Shown here piece after piece: positions 24,747 through 33,834 of a stretch of DNA of 64,000 nt (its first letter is position 1; every line of letters begins with the position of its first letter). The translations under genes and the position numbers were made by a program. The notes below the pieces were generated by a model, which was given only the letters and a program-made list of their open reading frames with translations, searched no databases and was not told the origin of the DNA. This DNA is from Planctomycetota bacterium (GTDB lineage Bacteria > Planctomycetota > Phycisphaerae > UBA1845 > UTPLA1): positions 1 through 64,000 of the forward strand of contig JACRIM010000060.1 in assembly GCA_016235815.1 (NCBI GenBank), given 5' to 3'.

Positions 24747-26993
24747 TTACGGGGGCCAGAGGTGAAGGTCGTGAACCCACATGTATGCAAACGGGAATTC
24801 AGGTACTCGCTCCGGGGCACGAATGTTCTTTCGTTTCATGGCCTCGATGGCATCGACATTGAGTTGAACTACGGTAGGCCTATTTGCGAGTGATGCGGTG
24901 GTGAGATTCGCTAATCGATATACCACCACGTCATTGTTGAAGCTGCGAACCCGATCCGCGGCGCCGCTTCTGCAAAGTTCTTCCATCCACTCGATCTCAA
25001 TCGGAAAGCCGTCGGCATCGTGGCTGATATTGATCGTCAACATGGGAAACATGCGCACGGAATGGACCATGACGTATTCGATCTGCTTTTCGCGTAGATT
25101 GTCCAGCCACACCTGTGGGTTCATGACAAAGCGATCCATCGCCGGTTCAGCTGTGTTCGGGCGACTCATGGTCTCGGGCTTTGTCCTGGCGAAGTCGTGA
25201 AACCGGCCGCCCGTGGGCAGCGTCGCGGGGCAATAGTTCACCTGGTTCTCAAAGGAACGGCCAAGGAGGAAATACGGGATGTTTGTACCGACGTAAGCGA
25301 TTCTGGTGTTGTGAAGCGATTCGTCGCACCAATCCCATGCTTCGGTGATCGACGATCCAAATACGGGATCTTTCCATTCATGACGCCAACTTGCCAGTAG
25401 TTGAGACCTTGTGTCAACCAGTTTGGTTCGCGACATCCAATCCAACCAAGTCGGCGCAAAGGACATCACTCCGCAAGCGAAGAGGGTCGCCGACAGCATG
25501 AAGGGCGTCTTTCGCATCGAGCGAAGGGCCGAACCAATTGAGATGACGACGAGCATTATTGGGCCGATGGCAAATCGGTGATCTTGAAAAGGCAACAGCC
25601 ACCAGAATGCGGCAAGTAGCAGGAGGCTCAGTATCTGCAATGCGAGCGTTGTACGCTCCCGACGAAGCCATGCGCCGGCTGCGATTGCGAGAAAGAGCAG
25701 CGCTGAAGACGCCCCCCCTGCTGCGACAATCCAGCGATGCCAGTTCGAATCGCTAAGTTGCTCGGCGAAACCCGCCAAACGCGTATCGCCTCGGACTGAC
25801 TGCCACAACACGCGCGGCAGTGCACGCGCTCCCTCGTTTCGACGGGCGTTCATCGGCGAGTTAGCCATTTGCTCGTGGCCGTACGCTCCTGAAAAGATCG
25901 TCGCGCCCGCCATCGAGACTTCCATCGGGTAGACCGGGTTTCCGGTGACCAGCCAATTGCGCACATGCCACGATGGACCGATGGTAAATGCCGCAGCGCT
26001 CGCCATACTAAGAACGGCGGAACGAAAGCGTGTGCGATCTCGGCGCCTTAGTACACACCACGCAATCATCGGAAACAGCGGAACTAGAAATGCCAGAGCA
26101 AGAAACTTCGTGCCAAGAAATGCCCCGAGCGAGAGTAGCAATCCCACGGCATCGGCCTGTGACGACGTGCGACGGAATCTCAGCGAATACAAGACAATGC
26201 ATAACAAGTGCGCGGCCAGCGCCACGTCGACCAACGCTGTCGCTGCCTGCATCGCGGGACCGGGAAGTGCAGCCACGGCAATCGTAACGAGCAGACGGTG
26301 GTTTCGTCGCAATCGCATTTCTCGAGCGATGGACCATGTCGCCGCGAGCAGGAGCAGCCAATATGGAAACTGTCCACCTCGCGCCAACCAATCCGCTCGA
26401 AACGGCAGCATGAGCGCGGCGTAATAGACCTCCGTCGACGATGGTGCGTAGTCCGGAATCGGCCCGCCACACCATGTCGGAATGATCGAGATGGCGTGGT
26501 CTTGTACCCACCGCGCCGGGAAGAATAGGTGATAGGTCAGCGTGTCGTACACGTACTCGGGGCTCCAGACGGCCTGCCAGAGCACGACCAGAATGAGCGG
26601 TGCGAATAGTATTGCCGCCTTCCAGTGAATTCGCGGGCATGTGCAATCGGCTGGTATTGAAAACAGTGCGAGGATACTGAACACCGCGGCGGCAATGTAA
26701 AGACTCGGAGTAACGAAAACGCTCAATGCGCCGAGGAATATTCCGAGACAGACCCACAGTGCGAAGTAAACCTGCATGGTGAGAACGACGTCGGCCGACG
26801 AGGCACGCCGCGACGTGGCTCCTGCAAGTCCTCGCGCCACGCACCATGCCGCACAAATCGACGCAATGTGGGCTCCCCCAAAAGCGACCCAAGCCCAGGC
26901 TCCCGGTGGCTTGCCGCTGCTGACCGCCAGGGTCGAGATGATCCCACAGAGGACGCCGACGATCCGAACAGGGCTCAGTTGAAGGCGGGGCAC
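24747..26993 (-). CDS. Large polytopic membrane protein, GT-C glycosyltransferase-like
   Basis: 748 aa. About twelve hydrophobic segments run from residue 7 to about 530, then a ~215-residue soluble C-terminal part. After the fourth segment is a periplasmic loop with 'VYDTLTYHLFFPARWVQ'. An acidic residue in the first large loop and many helices are typical of GT-C/ArnT-like lipid-linked sugar transferases, but no family signature is certain. The GTG start is preceded by CGGAGTAAAC at acceptable distance; no earlier ATG exists. It diverges from mutS. It may act in cell-envelope glycosylation (inference). Confidence 0.7.
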   Translation of the reverse strand: MPRLQLSPVRIVGVLCGIISTLAVSSGKPPGAWAWVAFGGAHIASICAAWCVARGLAGATSRRASSADVVLTMQVYFALWVCLGIFLGALSVFVTPSLYIAAAVFSILALFSIPADCTCPRIHWKAAILFAPLILVVLWQAVWSPEYVYDTLTYHLFFPARWVQDHAISIIPTWCGGPIPDYAPSSTEVYYAALMLPFRADWLARGGQFPYWLLLLAATWSIAREMRLRRNHRLLVTIAVAALPGPAMQAATALVDVALAAHLLCIVLYSLRFRRTSSQADAVGLLLSLGAFLGTKFLALAFLVPLFPMIAWCVLRRRDRTRFRSAVLSMASAAAFTIGPSWHVRNWLVTGNPVYPMEVSMAGATIFSGAYGHEQMANSPMNARRNEGARALPRVLWQSVRGDTRLAGFAEQLSDSNWHRWIVAAGGASSALLFLAIAAGAWLRRERTTLALQILSLLLLAAFWWLLPFQDHRFAIGPIMLVVISIGSALRSMRKTPFMLSATLFACGVMSFAPTWLDWMSRTKLVDTRSQLLASWRHEWKDPVFGSSITEAWDWCDESLHNTRIAYVGTNIPYFLLGRSFENQVNYCPATLPTGGRFHDFARTKPETMSRPNTAEPAMDRFVMNPQVWLDNLREKQIEYVMVHSVRMFPMLTINISHDADGFPIEIEWMEELCRSGAADRVRSFNNDVVVYRLANLTTASLANRPTVVQLNVDAIEAMKRKNIRAPERVPEFPFAYMWVHDLHLWPP

Positions 26994-27093
26994 TCGGTGT
27001 TTACTCCGGTTTTCACAGGCCGAATCGGGTTACTTGCCGGTCGCTCCCGATCCTCGTAGATTCAGGCGTTCCCATCGTATCGGAGCGAAGGAC

Positions 27094-29922
27094 TTGAAGC
27101 AGCCCGCGACCATCCCTGCCGCCGACGCGGCCGCGCCATCCAATGACGCCCCACCAACCGGCGGGCAGAAGGCGCCGCGCGCCAAGGCACGCCCGGAAGA
27201 CCGACCCGCATCGACCATTACGCCGGCCATGCGGCAATATCTTGAACAGAAGGCCAAAGTCGGAGATGCGATCCTGCTTTTTCGTATGGGGGACTTCTAC
27301 GAAACCTTTTACGACGATGCAAAGACAATCGCCCGCGTGCTCGGCCTCACTCTGACGGCGCGGGATAAGAACAGTGAGTCGCCTGTGCCGCTTGCGGGAG
27401 TGCCCTACCACAGCGTCGATCGCTACGTCGCCCGCCTTGTTCGCGCAGGGTACAAGGTCGCCATCAGTGAGCAAGTTGAAGACCCCAAGACGGCCAAGGG
27501 CGTCGTTCGTCGCGAGGTCGTCCGCATCATTACGCCGGGTACCTTGACCGACGAAACGCTTCTTGAGGAACGCGAAGGGAATTATCTCGCCGCGCTGTGC
27601 CCGCAGGGCAAGACGCTCAGCGGAGGTCGCGTCGGTCTCGCCTGTGTCGAACTTTCCAGCGGACGATTTTTCGCGGAGATGCTGGAGGCCGAACAGGTGC
27701 CGGATGAGCTGGCCCGCTGGCAGCCGGCGGAGTTGCTCATCCCCGAGGCCACGATTGACGCCGCTGATCCGCTTGTGGAGCGGATTCGTGAGTCGCTTGG
27801 CGTGGCGGTATCGCCAAGGGCGGCTCACGTCTTCGACGTGCATCTCGCAAAATCGCGACTGTGTGAACACTTCAATGTCTCGGGTTTGGCCGGCTTTGGT
27901 TTCGACGCGTTTGACGCCTCGCTTTGCGCGGCGGCGGCCGTGCTGGAGTATTTGCAGGAAACGCAAAAGGCCGCCCTGACGCACATCCTCAAGATTGAAC
28001 CTCGCGACACGTCGACCTGTGTCATGATCGACCAGGTGACGCTGCGTTCACTCGAAGTTGAACGCACCATCCGCGATGGTTCGCGGATCGGCTCGCTGCT
28101 CGATGCCGTTGACCTCACCGTGAATCCGATGGGTTCGCGCAGACTGCGCGATTGGCTGTGTTTCCCTCTGCGCGAGGTTGCCGCGATTCGTCGGCGTCAA
28201 CAGGCGGTTACTGATCTGCGCAATCAGCCGGATCGCCTCAACGCCCTGCGAGAGCTGATCAAGGACATCGGCGATCTCGAACGCATTCTCGCCCGCGTCG
28301 GCGTGGGCCGGGTATCGCCGCGCGACATGGCCGGGCTGGGACGGGCGTTGCTGGTGTGCGACGACATCCGAGGCGTGATCGGCGCCGGCCTTGCAGGTGG
28401 GGACACTTCAACTGCCGCCAACGATTTGCTTTCCACATGCGGACTTGCGATTTCCGGCCTGAACGAACTTGGCGGTTATCTATCGACTGCTCTCAAAGAC
28501 GACGCCCCGCCCGTCGCCCGGGAAGGCGGCTTCATTGCCGATGGATTCAACGCGGAACTCGATCGCCTTCGAACGATGGGCCGTGACGGGGCGGCGTGGC
28601 TCGCTGAGTATCAGGTCCGCGAGTCGCAGCGCACCGGCATCCCGACGCTGAAAGTCGCCTACAACTCGGTCTTTGGCTACTACATCGAAATCACCCATCA
28701 GCATCGCGACAAAGTCCCGCCGGAGTACGTGCGGAAACAGACTGTCCGAAATGCCGAGCGGTACATCACGGATGAATTGAAGAAGTACGAAAATGAGGCA
28801 TTGGGCGCTGCCGACCGGGCGATTCAACTGGAGTTGGAACTCTTCGAGCAGATTCGCGGAAACGTGGTGGCGGAGCTGGCTCGGTTGCAGGGCGCGGCGG
28901 ATGCACTCGCGAATTTGGATGTGCTGGCGGGATTGGCGGAGTTGAGTCGACGCAGGGATTATTGTCGGCCGGAGTTCGCGAATGGGGACCGGGGGACCGG
29001 GGGATCGGGGGACCAGCGCGCGAGCCTGCTCAATATCATTGACGGGCGGCATCCGGTGCTGGACCTTGTGCTCGCCGAGCGGTTTGTGCCGAATGACTGC
29101 GCGTTGTCGTCGGACGGCGATCAACTGGTGATTATCACCGGGCCGAATATGGCGGGTAAATCGACTTACATTCGCCAAGTGGCGCTGTTAACTCTGCTTG
29201 CTCATACTGGGAGTTTCGTGCCGGCCAAATCCATGCGGTTGTCACCGGTGGATCGGATCTTCGCCCGCGTCGGCGCCTCCGACGAACTGGCCCGCGGCCA
29301 CTCGACCTTCATGGTTGAAATGGTCGAAACCGCTCGCATCCTGAACAATGCCACCGCCGACTCGCTCGTCATCCTTGATGAGATCGGTCGCGGGACGAGT
29401 ACCTACGATGGGCTGGCCATCGCGTGGGCTATTACAGAGCACCTTGCACAAAAAATCGGATGCCGAACGCTCTTCGCCACGCATTACCACGAACTGACCG
29501 AACTGGCCGACCAGCTTCGCGGCGTTGCGAATTACAACGTTGCCGTGCGCGAGCAACTGCGCCCCGCCGGAGCAGGCCGGGATGTGGTCTTTCTACACAA
29601 GATCGTCCCTGGGCCGACCGACCGAAGCTATGGCGTGCATGTCGCCGGAATGGCGGGCCTGCCGCGATCGGTGGTGCGACGAAGTGAGAGCGTGCTGACC
29701 AAGCTTGAGTCGCGATTTTCCGAGCGGTCTGCCAAGGGACTGCGCGAGGGGCCTGCCGCAGATCCCGATCAGTTGACGCTGTTTTCGGCTGGCGCTGACT
29801 TGCCCCCTTGGTGGAAGGAGCTCGTGGACTCGCTTGATTCGACGGACATTGAACGAACCACGCCGATCGACGCCCTGGCGATTTTGGAGCGGCTGAAGGC
29901 GATCGCCCGCGACCGGACTTGA
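27094..29922 (+). CDS. mutS: DNA mismatch repair protein MutS
   Basis: 942 aa from a TTG preceded by CGGAGCGA. An ATG at 27229 would give 897 aa but would cut into the conserved 'TPAMRQYL' block, so the longer form is preferred. The mismatch-binding domain has the Phe-x-Glu motif in 'MGDFYETFYDDAK'. Connector, lever and clamp domains follow. The ATPase has Walker A 'GPNMAGKST' (about residue 683), 'RVGASDELARGHSTFMVEM', Walker B 'LVILDEIGRGTST' and 'FATHYHELTEL'. It recognises mismatches in DNA. Odd points are the TTG start, a 45-residue Ala/Pro-rich N-terminal extension, and an in-frame 8-nt tandem repeat (28984-29014) encoding 'GDRGTGGSGD'. Confidence 0.93.
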   Translation: MKQPATIPAADAAAPSNDAPPTGGQKAPRAKARPEDRPASTITPAMRQYLEQKAKVGDAILLFRMGDFYETFYDDAKTIARVLGLTLTARDKNSESPVPLAGVPYHSVDRYVARLVRAGYKVAISEQVEDPKTAKGVVRREVVRIITPGTLTDETLLEEREGNYLAALCPQGKTLSGGRVGLACVELSSGRFFAEMLEAEQVPDELARWQPAELLIPEATIDAADPLVERIRESLGVAVSPRAAHVFDVHLAKSRLCEHFNVSGLAGFGFDAFDASLCAAAAVLEYLQETQKAALTHILKIEPRDTSTCVMIDQVTLRSLEVERTIRDGSRIGSLLDAVDLTVNPMGSRRLRDWLCFPLREVAAIRRRQQAVTDLRNQPDRLNALRELIKDIGDLERILARVGVGRVSPRDMAGLGRALLVCDDIRGVIGAGLAGGDTSTAANDLLSTCGLAISGLNELGGYLSTALKDDAPPVAREGGFIADGFNAELDRLRTMGRDGAAWLAEYQVRESQRTGIPTLKVAYNSVFGYYIEITHQHRDKVPPEYVRKQTVRNAERYITDELKKYENEALGAADRAIQLELELFEQIRGNVVAELARLQGAADALANLDVLAGLAELSRRRDYCRPEFANGDRGTGGSGDQRASLLNIIDGRHPVLDLVLAERFVPNDCALSSDGDQLVIITGPNMAGKSTYIRQVALLTLLAHTGSFVPAKSMRLSPVDRIFARVGASDELARGHSTFMVEMVETARILNNATADSLVILDEIGRGTSTYDGLAIAWAITEHLAQKIGCRTLFATHYHELTELADQLRGVANYNVAVREQLRPAGAGRDVVFLHKIVPGPTDRSYGVHVAGMAGLPRSVVRRSESVLTKLESRFSERSAKGLREGPAADPDQLTLFSAGADLPPWWKELVDSLDSTDIERTTPIDALAILERLKAIARDRT
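28984..29014. repeat. 8-nt G-rich tandem repeat / G-quadruplex motif inside mutS
   Basis: Four G-tracts of 4, 5, 5 and 5 bases separated by ACC, ACC and ATC form a canonical G4 motif on the coding strand. The unit is GGGGGACC repeated with one variant. The array is in frame. Confidence 0.75.
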
Positions 29923-29988
29923 AAAACGGAGACCTGTTGGCGACACTTCCGGCTCGGGCGCTTGTGCCGGCTGTTCAGAAAGACTTGC

Positions 29989-30807
29989 ATGAATCGAACC
30001 CTGTGGTCGCTTGTTTTGATCGGAATGGTCTCGATGGTCGGTTGCGCCGACCCGAAGGAGAAGTTCGGCCACACGTGGTACATCGACGGCGCCGGCAATT
30101 GGGGCTTCGGCGTGCTGGATGTGCCGGTCGGTCTTGAACAAGCCGGGTACAAGGGATTGGTCACGAATCATCACTGGTCATTGACGCTTAATCCGGCCCT
30201 TGATCAAACGCTGCGTTTCATCGCTCGAGGTTCCGGTAGCGTGTTGGCCGGCGGTATTCAGGATTTTCTTAAACGCTATCCCGATGCGGATGCAAATATT
30301 ATTGCCTTGTCTGCGGGGACGGGCGTCGCCATTTGGGCTGTCGAAGACCTGAAGCCGCCGGCGAAGGTCAACAATGTGATTCTCGTCGGGGCGAGTATTT
30401 CGAGCAGCTACGACGTACGCAAAGCACTGGCGAACATGAAGGGCAACATCTACGTCTATTATGCCGCGAGCGATCCAGTGCTTCAGGGGCCTGTTCGTTT
30501 GCTAGGAACCATTGATGGGAAGTTCGACGACGCAGCGGGATTGGTTGGCCTGCGCGGACCCGGCGCGTCCGGCGGGCGCGTTCGAAACATTGGCTGGAGC
30601 TCGAAGTATGAAAGCCTCGGCTGGACCGGTGGCCACGCGGACTGCACCAATTCGCGCTTCGTGAAGGCGGAGATTTCCAAGCACATTGTCCGCCACGGCC
30701 CCACGCGCAAATCGACGCCTACCTCGGCACCGAGCGAGTCGCCGGACAAGATGCCGATTACCGAAGAGGAAGCGCCAAAACCACAGGCAACTTCACTCCC
30801 AGAGTGA
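29989..30807 (+). CDS. Lipoprotein with alpha/beta-hydrolase-like fold (paralogue of the gene at 33831)
   Basis: 272 aa. Lipoprotein signal ending 'SMVGC'. The mature part reads 'WYIDGAGNWGFG', 'GLEQAGYKGLV', 'ALSAGTGVAIWAVEDL' and later 'GGHADCTNSRFVKAEI'. The G-x-S-A-G-T elbow and overall order resemble alpha/beta-hydrolases with Ser as the likely nucleophile and the late His as catalytic partner. The gene at 33831-34622 shares 'DGAG', 'AGYKG', 'LSAGT' and 'GSHTGVTSGDF' at matching places, so the two are paralogues. The C-terminus is a Pro/Ser-rich tail. Substrate unknown. It starts 66 nt after mutS on the same strand. Confidence 0.75.
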   Translation: MNRTLWSLVLIGMVSMVGCADPKEKFGHTWYIDGAGNWGFGVLDVPVGLEQAGYKGLVTNHHWSLTLNPALDQTLRFIARGSGSVLAGGIQDFLKRYPDADANIIALSAGTGVAIWAVEDLKPPAKVNNVILVGASISSSYDVRKALANMKGNIYVYYAASDPVLQGPVRLLGTIDGKFDDAAGLVGLRGPGASGGRVRNIGWSSKYESLGWTGGHADCTNSRFVKAEISKHIVRHGPTRKSTPTSAPSESPDKMPITEEEAPKPQATSLPE

Positions 30808-30816
30808 ATTGGATGC

Positions 30817-31962
30817 TTACTTCACCTTGCAGGTGATGGTTTTCATCTTCTGATCTTCGACGTCGAGCGTGAAGCCGTCGAATTTCATCTCCACGAGGTG
30901 TTCGGTGAAGTTCTCGGCGGTCATGTGCGTTTGCACCGTGTATTTCACGATGCCCTTGGCGCCATCTTTGGTCACTTCTTCGACGCCTTCGACCGCTTCC
31001 AAGGCCTTCTTGATGGCGATGGATTGCTTGATGTCGGCCACATTGCCGACCTCGATGACGATATCGCCCTGACCACCGGCCGTACCGCGGGCCCAGGCTT
31101 CAAGCAGGTCATAAACGCTCGAATCCGCCAGCTTTTGGCCGGTCTTTTCAAGTGTCTGACGGGCGCCGGCCGGTCCGGCCACGCGCGACCCACCGCGAGT
31201 GCCTGTCATCGTGTTGGAAAAGATCGCGTCGGCCGTCTCGGTCCAAAAAGCCTGAATCGTGACATCCGTTTCCCACATGTTCAGATCGACGCCGGCGGCG
31301 GTTGTCTTCTGGGGGCCGCTGGCGCGTGACGTGCCTTTGATATACACCGCCGCGCCGTAGCTTGACGCCAAGGCCTTCAGCGCCGCCGTGTCATCACTCA
31401 AAGCGGCTGCCTCGGCCTTCTTGCGGTCGATGTCTTTCATCTGACCGGGGTTCACGAGTTTGAAGCCGAGGTTGAGGAGTTTTCGCTCAATGGCCGTCCC
31501 GAGAATGCTGTCGAGTTGGATGGTTTCACGACTTGGCTCTGCACGATCAAGGTCGTGGATGATCTCCGTGAAAACCACCATGATCTTTGGTCGCCCGAGC
31601 TGTTTGAGCAGGATCGCCACTTCACCCCATGTGGCGTCGACGAGTTTCTTGCTGACCGTGGCCTCGATGTCGATGCTGTAGATACCCTGCGACGACCCTT
31701 CCTTGATGACCTTGTAGTCCTTAACCAGCGCGCTGGCCCGCGAGATGACCACGTCGGACTCCAGAGCGAAGTCCTTCGTTTTGGTCTTGCTGAATACCTC
31801 GGTGTTCACGCGCTCAATGGCGCGGCGTTGGGCGTCTTTGAGGGCGGCATCCTTGCTGATTCCCTGTCCTTGCACCTTCACGACCACAACATCGTCATCG
31901 GCGCGAACGGGGAGTGAAATAGCAACGAATACGAATGCGGCAAGCGTAAGGCGGCGAATCAT
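30817..31962 (-). CDS. Secreted FlgT/CsgG-like protein of unknown function
   Basis: 381 aa. Signal peptide at about 1-21 ('VAISLPVRADD'). The N-terminal part, 'KVQGQGISKDAALKDAQRRA' and 'YSIDIEATVSKKLV', matches the pattern of FlgT-N/LPP20-type domains. The middle ('GAAVYIKGTSRA' and 'MWETDVTIQAFW') resembles the CsgG/FlgT-middle nucleoside-hydrolase-like fold. Such proteins sit in the periplasm or outer membrane and scaffold larger assemblies. No flagellar or curli gene is present here. The call is by pattern. AGGAG is seven bases before the ATG. It is convergent with the lipoprotein gene at 29989, with nine bases between. Confidence 0.65.
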   Translation of the reverse strand: MIRRLTLAAFVFVAISLPVRADDDVVVVKVQGQGISKDAALKDAQRRAIERVNTEVFSKTKTKDFALESDVVISRASALVKDYKVIKEGSSQGIYSIDIEATVSKKLVDATWGEVAILLKQLGRPKIMVVFTEIIHDLDRAEPSRETIQLDSILGTAIERKLLNLGFKLVNPGQMKDIDRKKAEAAALSDDTAALKALASSYGAAVYIKGTSRASGPQKTTAAGVDLNMWETDVTIQAFWTETADAIFSNTMTGTRGGSRVAGPAGARQTLEKTGQKLADSSVYDLLEAWARGTAGGQGDIVIEVGNVADIKQSIAIKKALEAVEGVEEVTKDGAKGIVKYTVQTHMTAENFTEHLVEMKFDGFTLDVEDQKMKTITCKVK

Positions 31963-32082
31963 GGCAATCTCCTGGGCGAGGGTGGATCGATCACACGCCC
32001 GGATTCTGCCGGTCCATTGCTGAATGGTCAAGCAAGCAACGCCATTCGATCGATTCGCTCGCGTTCCAGCGTCCCGTCGGCA

Positions 32083-32652
32083 CTATGGCTGCTTCTTGGC
32101 GTCAAAATCCAATGACGCCGAATTGATGCAATACCGCAACCGTGTCGGCATCGGTCCGTCGTCAAAAACGTGGCCGAGGTGCGCCCCACACCGGCTGCAC
32201 GTCACTTCGGTGCGCACCATTCCGTGGCTCTTATCGACATGCTCGTCGATCATTTTGCCGTCCGCCGGCTTGGAGAAACTCGGCCAGCCGCAGCCGGAGT
32301 CGAACTTGGAATCCGACGTGAAAAGTTCCGCACCACAGACGACGCACGTGTAGGCGCCCTTCTCATGATGATTCCAGAATTTGCCGGTGAAGGCCCGCTC
32401 CGTGCCCTTTTCCTGCGTCACATGAAACTGCTCGGGCGTCAGACGCTTTTTCAGTTCGTCCTGATTCACGGGCGTCTTGGCGGATTTCTCGCTCATCACG
32501 GCTCCTTTGTAATTCGGTTCGATGGATGCATCGGCGGCGGGCAGCGACTTTGTTTCTGATGGTGTGCAGGAATCCGGACATTTTTCGCCGGAAGAACATG
32601 CCCACCACGTTGCCAATCCGAGTCCCAGTGAAAATGCCGCAAGACGGTACAT
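32083..32652 (-). CDS. msrB: Peptide-methionine (R)-S-oxide reductase, exported form with possible internal start
   Basis: 189 aa. MsrB core: '[18 protein letters not shown]', two zinc Cys pairs ('CVVCGAELF' and '[15 protein letters not shown]'), '[10 protein letters not shown]' and the catalytic Cys in '[11 protein letters not shown]'. It reduces methionine-R-sulfoxide in proteins. The long form carries a hydrophobic export signal (about 1-19) and a Cys-containing linker, with GAAAGGA upstream of its ATG. A second ATG at 32496 has a strong AAAGGAG five to six bases upstream and opens '[15 protein letters not shown]', a normal cytoplasmic MsrB start. Both periplasmic and cytoplasmic forms may be made from one gene. 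Confidence 0.92.
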   Translation of the reverse strand: MYRLAAFSLGLGLATWWACSSGEKCPDSCTPSETKSLPAADASIEPNYKGAVMSEKSAKTPVNQDELKKRLTPEQFHVTQEKGTERAFTGKFWNHHEKGAYTCVVCGAELFTSDSKFDSGCGWPSFSKPADGKMIDEHVDKSHGMVRTEVTCSRCGAHLGHVFDDGPMPTRLRYCINSASLDFDAKKQP

Positions 32653-32712
32653 GGGTCGTTCCTTTCGCCGGCATCGATCCTGTCGAACGCGATCCGCGTC
32701 GAGAGGCCGCCG

Positions 32713-33834
32713 TTAGGCGGGCCGGATACCTACCCTAACCGTCCGGGACTTGTGATGTATTCCCAACAAAGTGAGCCGATAAAGCGCTCCCGAAGGCCCG
32801 GCGAAGACGGCGGAGCGCCCCAGCTTCAACCCCCGAATCTTTTTCATGCGTTCCTTGCCCATGTAGAGGTCGAAATCCGCCTCATCATCATCGTCCGTGT
32901 CTCTCAGGAGGATCGTAATGCCCTCGATCGCCGCCATCCCACGAGAAAGCGACTTGTCCGTGAGGCTCATCGACTCCATTACGATGAACTCGCTCCGACC
33001 ACCGTCTCGCACATCCGGCTTGCGGATCGGCGGCCTTGCGGGCTTGCGAGTGACGACTTTTGCACGAGGAGCCTCGTCATCGGGTCGCTGCGTCGTGGGT
33101 CTAACGATCGGCTTTTCCGGCACCTGCTCCACGGGTGCGGGCGTCAGCCGCACGGATGGCTCTTGATACACGGAATCCCGCTCGTCACGGCCAGGCTCTT
33201 CGACGGGATTCTCGCGTTCGGGAATTTCGGCGGGCGGCCGTCGGGACAAGCGTAGCTCTGCATTCGGCGACGTCGTCGAATCATCTTGCTCCTTCGATGT
33301 GGATGGCTTTGGCGCCGGGCTTGCCATTGCCACCTGCGACATTTCATCGACGGGCTTGTCAGGCGTATCGGGTTCAAGCGGTGCAGGCTCAATTTGTTCG
33401 CGGCGCGGCGGCTTCAGCGCCGAGGCCAACGCCACCGGCCCGCGCCGCATCCATTCCGTGCGGGCCGACGCAATTTGATCATGGTGCTGCAATTCAATTT
33501 GCCGAATAAGCTGGGCGGTGGTCGTTGAATTCGGCTGAATATCGAGTGCCTTCATCAGCATTCGCCAGGCTTCGCCGTAATTCCCGGCGTCCATCTCGAG
33601 AAGCGCCTGCGATTCCCAATACGCACTGGCGCTCGCTCGCACCCGGGCCATGCCCGAGGCAGGCGCGCCGCCGCGCGTAGTTGCCGCCGCCTTGCAATAT
33701 TGGTCGTAAGCGACGTGCGGTTCGCCGCGATCCTCGGCTCGTCGCCCTTCGTTGTACGATTTTCCCACGCTACAGCCGGGAAGCATTGCTCCCCATACGA
33801 CGACGAATGAAGCTCGCAGGAGAATCCGCATCAT
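32713..33834 (-). CDS. Lipoprotein with TPR-like segment and Pro-rich linker
   Basis: 373 aa. Lipobox 'MLPGC' after a 20-residue signal. Residues 25-125 form a TPR-like helical region ('GEPHVAYDQYCKAA' and 'GNYGEAWRMLMKALDIQPN'). A ~130-residue Pro/Glu/Arg-rich linker follows, and a ~90-residue C-terminal beta domain ending 'LTLLGIHHKSRTVRVGI'. Function unknown; the design suggests an envelope-spanning adaptor. The ATG overlaps the stop of the upstream lipoprotein gene as ATGA, indicating coupling. It is the last gene of the ferredoxin-lipoprotein-lipoprotein unit. Confidence 0.7.
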   Translation of the reverse strand: MMRILLRASFVVVWGAMLPGCSVGKSYNEGRRAEDRGEPHVAYDQYCKAAATTRGGAPASGMARVRASASAYWESQALLEMDAGNYGEAWRMLMKALDIQPNSTTTAQLIRQIELQHHDQIASARTEWMRRGPVALASALKPPRREQIEPAPLEPDTPDKPVDEMSQVAMASPAPKPSTSKEQDDSTTSPNAELRLSRRPPAEIPERENPVEEPGRDERDSVYQEPSVRLTPAPVEQVPEKPIVRPTTQRPDDEAPRAKVVTRKPARPPIRKPDVRDGGRSEFIVMESMSLTDKSLSRGMAAIEGITILLRDTDDDDEADFDLYMGKERMKKIRGLKLGRSAVFAGPSGALYRLTLLGIHHKSRTVRVGIRPA

